Of a stretch of DNA of 23,502 nucleotides, positions 6,842 to 14,025 are shown piece after piece. Source of the stretch: a virus. How positions within the stretch are numbered: the first letter of the stretch is position 1; the number at the start of each line of letters is the position of its first letter. The notes beneath the pieces are model-generated. The model was given only the letters and a program-made list of their open reading frames with translations, was not told where the DNA came from and ran no database searches. Location: positions 1 to 23,502 of IMG/VR virus record IMGVR_UViG_3300030329_005055; one strand, given 5' to 3'. The position numbers and the translations under genes are program-made.

Positions 6842-8121
6842 GATTTAAGAAACCAATTGTAAATACTGGGGTCTATTCTATTCCTTCTTCTGAAGGAACC
6901 AAGAGAGTATCGATCACTAAGGATCGTTTACAACATTGGACTTCCCAGTTCAACAAGATGAAACAAGAAGGAATTTCGGTTCCTGCTCCCTGGTCTCATA
7001 GTAAAGAATCTTTACCTATTCAAATGGGTTCAGATGGAACACTTCCCCGCAGTGATATTAATGCAGGTTGGTGGGATAAGCTTTGGGTCGATGGGGACAC
7101 TCTCTGGGGAGAGTTAGATATCCCTCGAAATGAAGATGCAGTTAAGATTGGTACTAGTGTTCGAGAATCTTCTATCTATGTTCGTCCCGAGTTCAATGAT
7201 GGTTCGGGTAATAGTTGGCAAGATTCGTTAATGCATATTGCACTAGTTACTCATCCAATTGAAAATGGTCAGGACAATTTTCAACCTATTGAAGCCAATG
7301 GTGAGGGTATTGCTCTTGCCATGTCTCAATTAACGGAACCTCTATCGATGGCAGAAGAAAAAGTAGAAGGTCAACAATACAATGCAGCCAATGCCAGTAT
7401 GCAGACTGTCCTTGAAGCTCTTCGGGAAAATAAGATTGACTTACCCGACGATACTGGAGAGGATAACTTCATGGAACGGTTATTAACTGCGTTGCGTCAG
7501 AAAAAAGTTTCCGAGTCTCCTGATGAGGAAGAGTTAATCACTAAACAACCGGAGGGTGCAAAGGAACAACCTGCACCAGTAGCTATGGCACAAGAAAAAC
7601 AAGAAAAGAATGTGGATGTAAAACAAGACGATACCGATCAAGGCGCAGTTGATCTTGTCATGTCACATCCGAAGTACAAAGCTGCTCAACAGACGATTCA
7701 ATTTTTGTTGAATCACTTAGGCAGCCAACAGAAACAGGCTTTGGCTACTCGACGTAATGCACTCATCGAGAGTGGTAAGATTACGGAAGATTACGCTGCA
7801 AAGCACTTGGATCCAGCTATCGAAGGCTTTTCGATGTCGTTTGGTGATGATGGACAGGCTTCCGCTTGCCCTGCAGAAACGATTATGGAAGCTTTGGAAT
7901 CTGCACCTTCCCTTACTGGAAGCTTGCTGACTGGAAGTGACAAGTCAGGTTTAACTCAATCACAACAACTTGCTTTGGCGATGTCCCAGGCAGGTACGAT
8001 GGAGTTGCCCGCTGGTTTAACGGAAGAGACGCTTCCTCTTAAAGCTGAATCTCTGGACGCAGAAAAGGCTGATGAAGTGGCTTTGGAATTCCTTCGCAAC
8101 ACGGGCGCAATTAGCTCTTAA
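6838..8121 (+). CDS. Prohead protease with C-terminal scaffold domain
   Basis: A 427-aa protein. Residues 1-150 resemble phage prohead serine proteases of the Mu gpI type: PWSH (H54), WWDKLWVDGDTLWGELDIP (78-96), VRESSIYVRPEF (108-119, candidate nucleophile S111 or S112) and LMHIALVTHPI (131-141). The rest is polar, Q/E/K-rich and helical, with a linker of charged residues about 220-265, typical of a scaffold that is digested during maturation. A single gene for protease plus scaffold, placed just before decoration and capsid genes, fits known phage head modules. Activity would be to clear scaffold and possibly trim capsid proteins inside the prohead. Start ATG overlaps the previous stop by four bases. 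Confidence 0.83.
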   Translation: MRFKKPIVNTGVYSIPSSEGTKRVSITKDRLQHWTSQFNKMKQEGISVPAPWSHSKESLPIQMGSDGTLPRSDINAGWWDKLWVDGDTLWGELDIPRNEDAVKIGTSVRESSIYVRPEFNDGSGNSWQDSLMHIALVTHPIENGQDNFQPIEANGEGIALAMSQLTEPLSMAEEKVEGQQYNAANASMQTVLEALRENKIDLPDDTGEDNFMERLLTALRQKKVSESPDEEELITKQPEGAKEQPAPVAMAQEKQEKNVDVKQDDTDQGAVDLVMSHPKYKAAQQTIQFLLNHLGSQQKQALATRRNALIESGKITEDYAAKHLDPAIEGFSMSFGDDGQASACPAETIMEALESAPSLTGSLLTGSDKSGLTQSQQLALAMSQAGTMELPAGLTEETLPLKAESLDAEKADEVALEFLRNTGAISS

Positions 8122-8143
8122 GTAACAAATGGAGAAATAGACA

Positions 8144-8965
8144 ATGTCTTTTGAATTCACAGGTGCATATGGTCTACCGTCAGTACAGACTGCCTTGGAG
8201 ACCGTTGAAAATGTATTTTGGTGGGGTCGGTTCGAGCAAGAAGCTTTCATCGGTTCGGTAATCGATGGTGCTGCTCGTGACGCTGGCAACAGTGGCGACA
8301 CCACAGTTCTTCGTCCAGGATTGCTTCTGGGTAAAGTCACTTCTAGTGGTAAATTGAAAGAGTGGAATCCCTCGGGCACCGATGGTACGGAAAACGTATA
8401 CGGAGTCCTTGGCTACTCCCAGAAAATGCAGCGACTTGGTAGCAATGCTGATCGTTGGCTTGGTTGGGTCTACTGCTGGGGTTTCCTGAAGGCTGACCGC
8501 ATTTTGGTTCCTGGACAGGCTAACTTTGGTTTGTCGGGACAGACGAATGAACACATCATTCGTAAACAATTGAATAGTCGCTTCACTTTCTCGGACGACT
8601 TAGCTGGTAACAGCTTTGGTGGTTACAACAACGTAGTCGCCAAGACTGCTGACTACAGTGTTACGGAAGCAGATAACGACACCTTGTTCACCAACACTGG
8701 TGCTTCTGGTGCTGTTAACTTCACTCTGGATGCTGATGGACATACGAAGAAAGGTCTTCGTTATGGTTTCTATGTTACTGCTGATCAGAACGTGACAGTC
8801 ACTTCTGGTACTGCAGGCAAGATGTACGCTTTTAATAACGCTGCTGCTGACTCGGTAGCTTTGTCTACCAGTAGTCAGAAAATCGGTGGTTACGTACAAG
8901 TTTACAGTGATGGTGCTGGCTGGATCGTCATCCACAGTGGAGCTAACACTTTAACTGTTGCATAA
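8144..8965 (+). CDS. Head decoration protein with added C-terminal beta domain
   Basis: A 273-aa protein. Residues about 35-95 resemble the lambda gpD-type decoration fold: GDTTVLRPGLLLGKVTSSGK followed by W74 and ENVYGVLGYS (83-92). Such trimers plug three-fold sites and strengthen the full head. Lambda gpD has about 110 residues, so this one carries extra sequence. Residues about 170-265 form a separate beta domain (YSVTEADNDTLFTNTGASGA, GWIVIHSG) of a kind often attached to phage surface proteins, which would project from the capsid. GGAG lies nine bases before the ATG. It sits between the protease/scaffold and major capsid genes, the classic place. Confidence 0.8.
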   Translation: MSFEFTGAYGLPSVQTALETVENVFWWGRFEQEAFIGSVIDGAARDAGNSGDTTVLRPGLLLGKVTSSGKLKEWNPSGTDGTENVYGVLGYSQKMQRLGSNADRWLGWVYCWGFLKADRILVPGQANFGLSGQTNEHIIRKQLNSRFTFSDDLAGNSFGGYNNVVAKTADYSVTEADNDTLFTNTGASGAVNFTLDADGHTKKGLRYGFYVTADQNVTVTSGTAGKMYAFNNAAADSVALSTSSQKIGGYVQVYSDGAGWIVIHSGANTLTVA

Positions 8966-9010
8966 TTAAATAACTAACACACCCTTAAATGATTTGGGAG
9001 AAATAGACTA

Positions 9011-10165
9011 ATGGCAGGCGAAATCACTTTACAACAACTGATGCAGACTCCTGTAATCACAAAGGTTGTGTCTCGCATCAAGACCCCTTTGAGCTTGTTT
9101 CAAAACTTTTTTGGAATGAGCCCTGGTGGGGCAGCATCACAGAATGTTTCCGGTCGACACCTCGGTTGGGACATCTTTGATAAAACCCGTCTGATTGCTG
9201 AAGGTCGTGCCCCTGGTACGGGACCAGCAACAGTACAACGCAAGTCCGTTGGACATGTTAGTGCTGTAGCTTATCGAGCGCATGAAAAGATTACTCTTCT
9301 TCATGAAGAGATCTTCCGCACTCGTCCTTTAGGTCAACAATTTGGTGTTGTCGATCTTAATGGTCAAAACTACATCAATAACCAAATTGGTTACTTGACT
9401 CAGCGATTCCGAAACTCTCGTGAATTCATGATCTCACGCATGTTGCGAGGTGGTTTTGGTGTTCTTCAGACTGGCGAAAGCTGGGTTCCGGTCGAAAAGG
9501 GTGCAGGTACGTTCGATGTGGATTACAACATCCCCTCAACGCACTTAAGCAAACTTGACATGGGTACGGGAAGTGACATTATTGGTACTTCCTGGGACAA
9601 CGCTGCTGCACCGATCATTGGTGATGTTCTGGCGGTTAACAAAGCGTTTGAACGTCTGCATGGTCGTCCACTTCGTCACATCTTCATCAACTCCACCATG
9701 TTTGCTAATCTTCTGGCGAACACCGAGTTGAAGAATGTTGGTGGTACTGCTTACCGAATCTTCGATTCGCTTAGTGCCCGACAGATGAAGAGTGAAGAAG
9801 GTATCCCAGATAGTGGTTTTGATGTTGTCTTCCGAGGTCTTCCATTGCAGACATTCCATGTCTACGACGGAGTCTTGAATGTCAACCAAAACACGGATAG
9901 TGACACGGTGGCTAACACCAGCTTGTTCATTCCGGATAACAATGCCATTTTCCTACCTGAACCATCCAATGACTGGGTTGGTTGGATCAACGCATCTGAA
10001 TACGTTAAAGAAAACGTCATGGATGCTGGTCGACAGGTATTTGGCTTCCACAGTTGGAGTACAAACACGATTGATCCTGCTGGCATCGAATTGAAGATGC
10101 TCGACAACGGTCTTCCGGTCTTGTACGTACCGAAGTGTGTCGCCTACGGAACGTGTGTATTTTAA
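9011..10165 (+). CDS. Major capsid protein (lambda gpE-like)
   Basis: A 384-aa protein of the HK97-fold lambda gpE type. Features include an N-terminal segment ITLQQLMQTPVITKVVSRI, a central helix region with LNGQNYINNQIGYLTQRF (the spine-like region), GRPLRHIFINSTMFANLL, and a late beta segment SLFIPDNNAIFLP followed by GWINASEYVKENVM. Length fits the family (about 340-390). A strong GGGAGAAA ribosome site lies upstream and two hairpins lie downstream, as expected of the most highly expressed virion gene. It assembles into pentamers and hexamers of the icosahedral head, with the decoration protein encoded directly upstream. Confidence 0.93.
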   Translation: MAGEITLQQLMQTPVITKVVSRIKTPLSLFQNFFGMSPGGAASQNVSGRHLGWDIFDKTRLIAEGRAPGTGPATVQRKSVGHVSAVAYRAHEKITLLHEEIFRTRPLGQQFGVVDLNGQNYINNQIGYLTQRFRNSREFMISRMLRGGFGVLQTGESWVPVEKGAGTFDVDYNIPSTHLSKLDMGTGSDIIGTSWDNAAAPIIGDVLAVNKAFERLHGRPLRHIFINSTMFANLLANTELKNVGGTAYRIFDSLSARQMKSEEGIPDSGFDVVFRGLPLQTFHVYDGVLNVNQNTDSDTVANTSLFIPDNNAIFLPEPSNDWVGWINASEYVKENVMDAGRQVFGFHSWSTNTIDPAGIELKMLDNGLPVLYVPKCVAYGTCVF

Positions 10166-10171
10166 GGAATA

Positions 10172-10197
10172 AGGTCTCACTCCACCCCCGGAGACCT
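10172..10197 (+). promoter_or_regulatory. Hairpin after the major capsid gene
   Basis: AGGTCTC (10172-10178) pairs perfectly with GAGACCT (10191-10197) around a twelve-base loop. It has no T-run after it, so it is not a terminator itself. It starts seven bases after the capsid stop and may protect the 3' end of the capsid mRNA or pause polymerase before the terminator; that role is inferred. Confidence 0.5.
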
Positions 10198-10200
10198 CAC

Positions 10201-10247
10201 AAAAAGGACGGACGGATTTGGTCACCCAGTCCGTTCGTCCTTTTTTT
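10201..10247 (+). terminator. Strong rho-independent terminator
   Basis: GGACGGACGGA (10206-10216) pairs with TCCGTTCGTCC (10230-10240) with a single G-T pair, across a 13-base loop. A5 precedes the stem and T7 (10241-10247) follows, so it can also work on the opposite strand. It separates the capsid gene from the downstream connector and tail genes and probably lowers their expression relative to the capsid. Confidence 0.92.
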
Positions 10248-10253
10248 ATTACT

Positions 10254-10556
10254 ATGAAACTATCCATAGCACTTTTACCTTGTCTTCTAGCTGTAGCGGA
10301 CACTGCCCTTTTTGATTGGGGTACAGTTTCTGCGACAGGCTTATTGGGTTGGTATCTTTGGTACAACACCAAGGTGATTCATCCCAGGCAGGAACAACGG
10401 ATTGAAACAATCCATAAGCTTTGTAGAGATGAAGTTCGATGCCAACGCCAGCATTATGAGGATGTTATTAACTCAATGCAGGAACAACATCAACTACGTC
10501 ATGAACAAATACTAACGGGACTACGTTCTATTTCTCAACAAATAAGAGATGAGTAA
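10254..10556 (+). CDS. Small membrane protein with cytoplasmic-type helical tail
   Basis: A 100-aa protein with two hydrophobic segments: MKLSIALLPCLLAVADTALF at the N-terminus and VSATGLLGWYLWYNT (about 24-38). A long polar helical tail rich in Q, H, R and E follows (QRIETIHKLCRDEVRCQRQH, QEQHQLRHEQILTGL). This topology is seen in small phage membrane proteins of unknown function; a holin or spanin role is possible but unsupported. The ATG lies only six bases after the T-run of the terminator, and no Shine-Dalgarno is visible. An in-frame TTG at 10218 lies inside the terminator loop and is unlikely. The gene ends two bases before the next ATG. Confidence 0.7.
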   Translation: MKLSIALLPCLLAVADTALFDWGTVSATGLLGWYLWYNTKVIHPRQEQRIETIHKLCRDEVRCQRQHYEDVINSMQEQHQLRHEQILTGLRSISQQIRDE

Positions 10557-10558
10557 TT

Positions 10559-10801
10559 ATGGCTGATAGAAGAATAAAGAGAATTGTTAAGAAGGTAAAA
10601 ATGAGAACTGCTGATTATGCAAAGAAGCAAGGTGTTTCTTTAGCGGGCAAGGGCACTGCAGCCCGTAGTTCGATAGCAAAATCTTTAGGACCAAAGCGGG
10701 TACGGGAACAAATGAAGCCTGTGGCAGGTCCAAGAAGAAGTGACAAACGTCCCGGTACTGGGTTTAAAGCTAGATTGAAAAAAGTATTTAAAAAAGGCTA
10801 G
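10559..10801 (+). CDS. Small basic arginine/lysine-rich protein
   Basis: An 80-aa protein with a very basic N-terminus (MADRRIKRIVKKVKMR), a middle KGTAARSSIAKSLGPKRV and a basic end (FKARLKKVFKKG). Basic residues are spread through the whole sequence with almost no acidic ones. I recognise no family. The start is the ATG two bases after the upstream stop, with a purine-rich AAGAGATGAG upstream. It belongs to a series of similarly sized basic proteins in this window. Nucleic-acid binding or neutralising packaged DNA would fit the charge, but no domain supports it. Confidence 0.62.
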   Translation: MADRRIKRIVKKVKMRTADYAKKQGVSLAGKGTAARSSIAKSLGPKRVREQMKPVAGPRRSDKRPGTGFKARLKKVFKKG

Positions 10802-10806
10802 TAACT

Positions 10807-10959
10807 ATGCCCCTGGTACATCGAATGAAAGTATGCCCTGAGTGCAAAAACAATTATGAAATTACTTACCTCCAGGTAGGTGATCAACTTGTTGCTCAGA
10901 ATGTATTACGTTCGGATCTTCCTGGAGATAGCTGCCCTCATTGTGAGGAAGAAGAATAA
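10807..10959 (+). CDS. Mini zinc-ribbon protein (50 aa)
   Basis: This short gene has two CxxC knuckles: VCPEC (C10, C13) and SCPHC (C43, C46), with 29 residues between them containing beta-prone YEITYLQVGDQLV. The arrangement is a classic zinc ribbon of four cysteines. The tail is EEEE. The ATG is five bases after the preceding stop; its own stop is followed one base later by the next ATG, and the GAGGAAGAAG coding for the acidic tail doubles as that gene's ribosome site. Zinc ribbons bind nucleic acid or proteins; the specific role here is unknown. Confidence 0.75.
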   Translation: MPLVHRMKVCPECKNNYEITYLQVGDQLVAQNVLRSDLPGDSCPHCEEEE

Positions 10960-10960
10960 G

Positions 10961-11128
10961 ATGCCAAAAATTAAAAAAGCTTATAAGTTAGCTAAACGAG
11001 GTTATAAGAAACTAAAAGAAGCCACTAAAAATGAAAAATATAAGCGGTTCAAAAAAGACGTGAAATCAATAAAGAAATCATTACATAGTCTAACTGATGT
11101 GGATCGCCATGGTGGGAGAATGAAATAA
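10961..11128 (+). CDS. Small lysine-rich basic protein (55 aa)
   Basis: A 55-aa protein dominated by lysine: MPKIKKAYKLAKRGYKKLKE at the start, then KYKRFKKDVKSIKKS and a short polar end DVDRHGGRMK. Spacing of K and hydrophobic residues suggests an amphipathic basic helix. The frame extends further upstream to 10880, but that would cover the zinc-ribbon gene; the ATG at 10961 has GAGGAAGAAG just upstream and is clearly better. The stop overlaps the next ATG as TAATG. Function unknown; likely to bind nucleic acid or membrane because of charge. Confidence 0.65.
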   Translation: MPKIKKAYKLAKRGYKKLKEATKNEKYKRFKKDVKSIKKSLHSLTDVDRHGGRMK

Positions 11129-11448
11129 TGGTAACACCATCACCTGATCCTAGCACCTGGGTAGTTGAGCCACATCTAACAGATGCTACTTCTGCCTCAA
11201 TGACTGCGTCTGCTGCAACTGGCGACTACGATGTGTACTATGGTTTTACCCAAAACGGTACAACTGTTTGGCAAACAGGAGCGACTTATAAGACTAGTGG
11301 GTTAAAACCAGGAACCACTTATAGTTTCACTGTACGGACACGTTTCTTAGGGCATTTACCTGGGGCAGTCTCATCAGCAGTCTCATTTACCACACCTACT
11401 TTGGCGACCTTAACCTATCCTCAATTTATTAATGAGTCGCTTACGTAA
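11128..11448 (+). CDS. Fibronectin type III-like small structural protein
   Basis: A 106-aa protein that appears to be one FN3-like beta sandwich: GDYDVYYGFTQNGTTVWQTG, then LKPGTTYSFTVRTRF (the typical L-x-PGTxYxFxVR strand), then SSAVSFTTPT. Ig-like and FN3 domains are common on phage capsid and tail surfaces, where they can bind host polysaccharides weakly. The ATG overlaps the preceding stop (TAATG) and GGGAGA lies about ten bases upstream. The position among small genes between capsid and connector suggests a virion-surface accessory; this is inference. Confidence 0.68.
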   Translation: MVTPSPDPSTWVVEPHLTDATSASMTASAATGDYDVYYGFTQNGTTVWQTGATYKTSGLKPGTTYSFTVRTRFLGHLPGAVSSAVSFTTPTLATLTYPQFINESLT

Positions 11449-11460
11449 GGAAATACTCAC

Positions 11461-11853
11461 ATGTCACAATCGACGCTAACCACCAAACAAAGAAAACTGG
11501 ATGAAGGTACACTAGCCAAGTACACAGCCACAATTACAGATGAAGCAGAAGCTGCAATTGGTTCCAGCAGTCTGACTACACTAACTCTGACTCTTTACGA
11601 TGCAGAGACAGGGACAATCATTAACAGTCGAGATGATCAAAACGTACTCAATACAAATAATGTAACTGTAGATAGTGCTGGTCTTTTGACTTGGCTAATT
11701 CAACCTGGAGACAACGCAATCATAGGAACTCGTCGTCGTGCAGGGATGTATGAAAAGCATGTTGCCCTTTTTGAATATACTTGGTCTAGTGGAAGCAAAG
11801 CCAGTAAACACGAGTTGACCCTGGAAATCAGGCAATTAGATAAGGTAACTTAA
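11461..11853 (+). CDS. Hypothetical Ig-like/beta-sandwich virion protein
   Basis: A 130-aa protein rich in T, S, L and D with alternating beta-strand pattern: STLTTKQRKLDEGTLAKYTA, TTLTLTLYDAETGTIINSRD, TWLIQPGDNAI and KHELTLEIRQLDKV. The pattern of D-EG-x-Y-x-A-x-I-TDEAG and LTLYD followed by W-x-I-PGDN recalls the small N-terminal domains of phage baseplate or head proteins. AAGGAA precedes the ATG by about nine bases. The stop overlaps the next start by one base (TAATG). Probably a head or neck accessory; confidence in function is low. Confidence 0.62.
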   Translation: MSQSTLTTKQRKLDEGTLAKYTATITDEAEAAIGSSSLTTLTLTLYDAETGTIINSRDDQNVLNTNNVTVDSAGLLTWLIQPGDNAIIGTRRRAGMYEKHVALFEYTWSSGSKASKHELTLEIRQLDKVT

Positions 11854-12386
11854 TGGTAACTTACGATTCTACAACAGGTTATCAAGAGGTCACCACCTCT
11901 TCATTAGCCTACGCATACACATCAGAAGCAGAGATCAAACGAGTCCTCAGTACTTCAGGATTTGATCTACGTGTCGATGATTTAGCAGATTCTTTAGAAA
12001 CTGTCACAGATATTGTTGAAGAAGCCACCGATATGGTGAACTTCTACTGTGCATTACACTACGCTGAATCTGATCTGGAAACGTCTTCACTAGTTCGTCG
12101 TTGGGCGACTTGGGTTGCCTGTTATCTTCTCTCCCAGAGAAGAGGTAATCCCGCTATCTTCTCAGATCGAATGAGTGAAGTTTTAGCTCTCCTGGAAGAG
12201 GTATCTCGACATGATCGAATCATTCCTCGACTACCAACTCGGGAAGATCTGACACCTGCGATGAGCAACGTCCATATTGATGATAAATTCCGTACCCACA
12301 AGATCAGAGTTCATCCTACGATCTCAACTGGTGGTACTTATGGTAAACAGGATCTTTCACCTCGATTCCCATTTGAATGGTTATAG
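11853..12386 (+). CDS. Head-tail connector (head completion) protein
   Basis: A 177-aa mainly helical protein. The core (SEAEIKRVLSTSGFDLRVDD, IVEEATDMVNFYCALHY, VRRWATWVACYLLSQRRGNP) has the all-helical pattern of the gp6/gp15-type adaptor family, with a positively charged C-terminal arm ending in a loop (RTHKIRVHPTISTGG). Such proteins form a ring under the portal and join it to the tail. Position after capsid genes and before the gpG-like protein supports this. Length is in the usual range for these adaptors. The start overlaps the preceding stop. Confidence 0.7.
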   Translation: MVTYDSTTGYQEVTTSSLAYAYTSEAEIKRVLSTSGFDLRVDDLADSLETVTDIVEEATDMVNFYCALHYAESDLETSSLVRRWATWVACYLLSQRRGNPAIFSDRMSEVLALLEEVSRHDRIIPRLPTREDLTPAMSNVHIDDKFRTHKIRVHPTISTGGTYGKQDLSPRFPFEWL

Positions 12387-12396
12387 GAGAAAAATA

Positions 12397-12703
12397 ATGG
12401 GTTTAGGCTCTAAAATAAGAAGATTAAGAACTACTCCCCCACCTTTGAAGTCAAAAAAAATCGGTAGTTAGGAGTCAGTTAGGGAAATCAAAAAAAGATC
12501 ATCAAGTACGAGCAATTGCCAAGAAAAATCCAGAAAGTCAGAAGATTAAACGTAGTAATCTTGCTAGAGGTTGGAAAGGGCCAAAACATCAAGGAGGTTG
12601 GTCTAGAGGAGCGAGTATGGGGCCAAAATTTGCGCAAATGAGGCGAAAAAGACAAAAGAGATTAGGACTAAAAGTAAACCCAACTACTGTTAATTTGTGG
12701 TAA
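12397..12703 (+). CDS. Basic protein split by a frame change at an A8 run
   Basis: The gene begins at ATG 12397 with GGAG eight bases upstream and codes for MGLGSKIRRLRTTPPPLKSK before TAG at 12469-12471. In the +1 frame the sequence is open from 12449 to TAA 12701-12703, with no usable start near its 5' end. The +1 frame codes for about 80 basic residues (QLGKSKKDHQVRAIAKKNPE, GWKGPKHQGGWSRG, MRRKRQKRLGLKVNP). Reading through A8 (12453-12460) as seven A would join them into a 101-aa basic protein. Explanations are a sequencing or assembly indel, polymerase slippage on A8, a +1 or -2 ribosomal shift, or a real broken gene. No known family recognised. Confidence 0.55.
12453..12460 (+). other. 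A8 run, possible slippage or indel site
   Basis: Eight A residues preceded by TC and followed by TCGG. Frame 0 reads TCA AAA AAA ATC and stops twelve bases after the run; loss of one A keeps the frame open for 80 more codons. A -1 shift would meet TAG at once, so only +1 or -2 gives a long product. Confidence 0.5.
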
Positions 12704-12714
12704 ACAGGAATGAG

Positions 12715-13314
12715 ATGACCATACGTCATGTTAAATCCAAAGCAGATCCTATGAAGATCATGGGGTTTGTTAAGGATCTTCCAGATAAGATTGCAGGAGT
12801 TAGGAAAGACCATACAGGTATTGTTGAAGAATTCTGGGCAGTGTTTGCTCGTGAATTTTATAAACGATTATCCAGGGGCTTCCTGAAGAAGAGTATGGGT
12901 GGTTCCGACAACTTGGGAAATAGGTGGAAACCACTAAGTCCTCGAACTATTGAAAAAAGAAAAAGACAAGGTACTCGACACGGTGGATTACGGAAATCCA
13001 AAACATTTAGAGAAGCAGTAACTCAGGCAGCAAAATCGCATATCCCTATTCTGATTGATACAGGAAGGCTTTATACAAGTTTGCTTCCTGGTAGAGTTTC
13101 AGGGGGAACCTATACTAAGAAGAATGAGGACCAAATATTTGAAGTAAAGCGAGGTCAAGTTTCTTTAGGGACCAAGGTTCCTTATGCTGAAACACAACAC
13201 AAGGCAAGACCTCTATGGCCTCCAGAAATGGAACGATGGATTGATGAATCAATAGACGAAGCTTTGAAAGTAATGACACGACTGTTGGTACAAAAAGGAC
13301 TCTTAAGCAGGTAA
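12715..13314 (+). CDS. Phage virion morphogenesis (Mu gpG-like) protein
   Basis: A 199-aa protein. The family signature is visible: GNRWKPLSPRTIEKRKRQG, then LIDTGRLYTSLLPGRV, then VSLGTKVPYAETQHKARPLWP and a closing helix ERWIDESIDEALKVM. These match the Mu gpG / HK97 gp10-type tail completion and morphogenesis proteins, which act at the head-tail joint. The frame extends to a GTG at 12697, but ATG 12715 has AGGA at proper spacing and avoids overlap with the preceding frame, so it is preferred. Followed ten bases later by a small basic protein gene. Confidence 0.8.
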   Translation: MTIRHVKSKADPMKIMGFVKDLPDKIAGVRKDHTGIVEEFWAVFAREFYKRLSRGFLKKSMGGSDNLGNRWKPLSPRTIEKRKRQGTRHGGLRKSKTFREAVTQAAKSHIPILIDTGRLYTSLLPGRVSGGTYTKKNEDQIFEVKRGQVSLGTKVPYAETQHKARPLWPPEMERWIDESIDEALKVMTRLLVQKGLLSR

Positions 13315-13324
13315 GGAGAAAATC

Positions 13325-13468
13325 ATGCCTACTAACTATTCAATGAAGAAACAAAGCCTACGAAGCAAGACCAAAGGAAGTGTTGCCAAGCCTAAGATGA
13401 AGGGTGGGCACTTTAATAAAGAAAAACCTGGGGTTGAAACCCAGCGAGCTAACGGAATCAAAAAATGA
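13325..13468 (+). CDS. Small basic protein (47 aa)
   Basis: A 47-residue protein, MPTNYSMKKQSLRSKTKGSV at the start, followed by KPKMKGGHFNKEKP and ending RANGIKK. It is rich in K and R with few hydrophobic residues, so it is probably unstructured. AGGAGAAAATC directly before the ATG is a strong ribosome site, which makes this a credible gene in spite of its size. The stop overlaps the next ATG as ATGA. It is another member of the recurring basic small proteins of this window; family not recognised. Confidence 0.62.
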   Translation: MPTNYSMKKQSLRSKTKGSVAKPKMKGGHFNKEKPGVETQRANGIKK

Positions 13469-14025
13469 GCATAGGTCGTCTTATGCTTTCAGTTAGGGAC
13501 GAGTTACGTCTCAAGCTGGAATTAACAGAAGATGAATGCCACGTTATGCCTGATGGTAGGCCAATGCCTTCCTGTGGACAACGATTTATTGCAATATATG
13601 CACATAGTTGGAATGCATCTCCTGACGACTTCAATGCATCTGAAGGTCTAGTTGAGTGGTACGGGGTTACTTGTGCAGTCACTTTCCGAAGTGCTTATGT
13701 TCCTTTTGATCGACATATTCCTGGGATAGGTTTAGAGATGGAAGACTTTTGTCGGAAGATAATCTCTACAGTCCATCTCAACCACAACATTATGCTGCGT
13801 ACAAATGAGCTTATTTCTGAAGAGTTAGGTCAGGTAACAGGAACGGGAATGTTGGAACAACTTCGTTGGGCATCATGTGATGCCAGTCCTTCTTTTGTTA
13901 CTGGGGACTGGTTTGGTGAGGGACCACCGATTGATCAGAATACAGGATTAATGTCTGAAGTACGTTTTGAACAAGCTACCCGAGTTCAGGCTGGTCCTCG
14001 TTACCCAGGAGCAGCTTTAGTATGA
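13465..14025 (+). CDS. Candidate tail terminator/completion protein
   Basis: A 186-aa protein with a mixed alpha/beta pattern: MLSVRDELRLKLELTEDEC, MPDGRPMPSCGQRFIAIYAH, LVEWYGVTCAVTFRSAYVPF, then a central helix. Its place directly after the gpG-like protein and before the tail tube candidate is where tail terminator or tail completion proteins usually lie, and the size fits. No motif proves it, so the role rests on synteny. Four cysteines are present but not in a metal-binding spacing I recognise. Overlaps both neighbours by four bases (ATGA), suggesting coupled translation. Confidence 0.55.
   Translation: MSIGRLMLSVRDELRLKLELTEDECHVMPDGRPMPSCGQRFIAIYAHSWNASPDDFNASEGLVEWYGVTCAVTFRSAYVPFDRHIPGIGLEMEDFCRKIISTVHLNHNIMLRTNELISEELGQVTGTGMLEQLRWASCDASPSFVTGDWFGEGPPIDQNTGLMSEVRFEQATRVQAGPRYPGAALV

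Noticed and set aside
9953-10372. Reverse-strand frame across the capsid end and terminator (139 aa)
   Set aside because: Crosses a strong terminator and has no family features; antisense shadow of the capsid gene.
10880-10960. Upstream extension of the lysine-rich protein from 10880
   Set aside because: It lies inside the zinc-ribbon gene in another frame; the ATG at 10961 has the good ribosome site.
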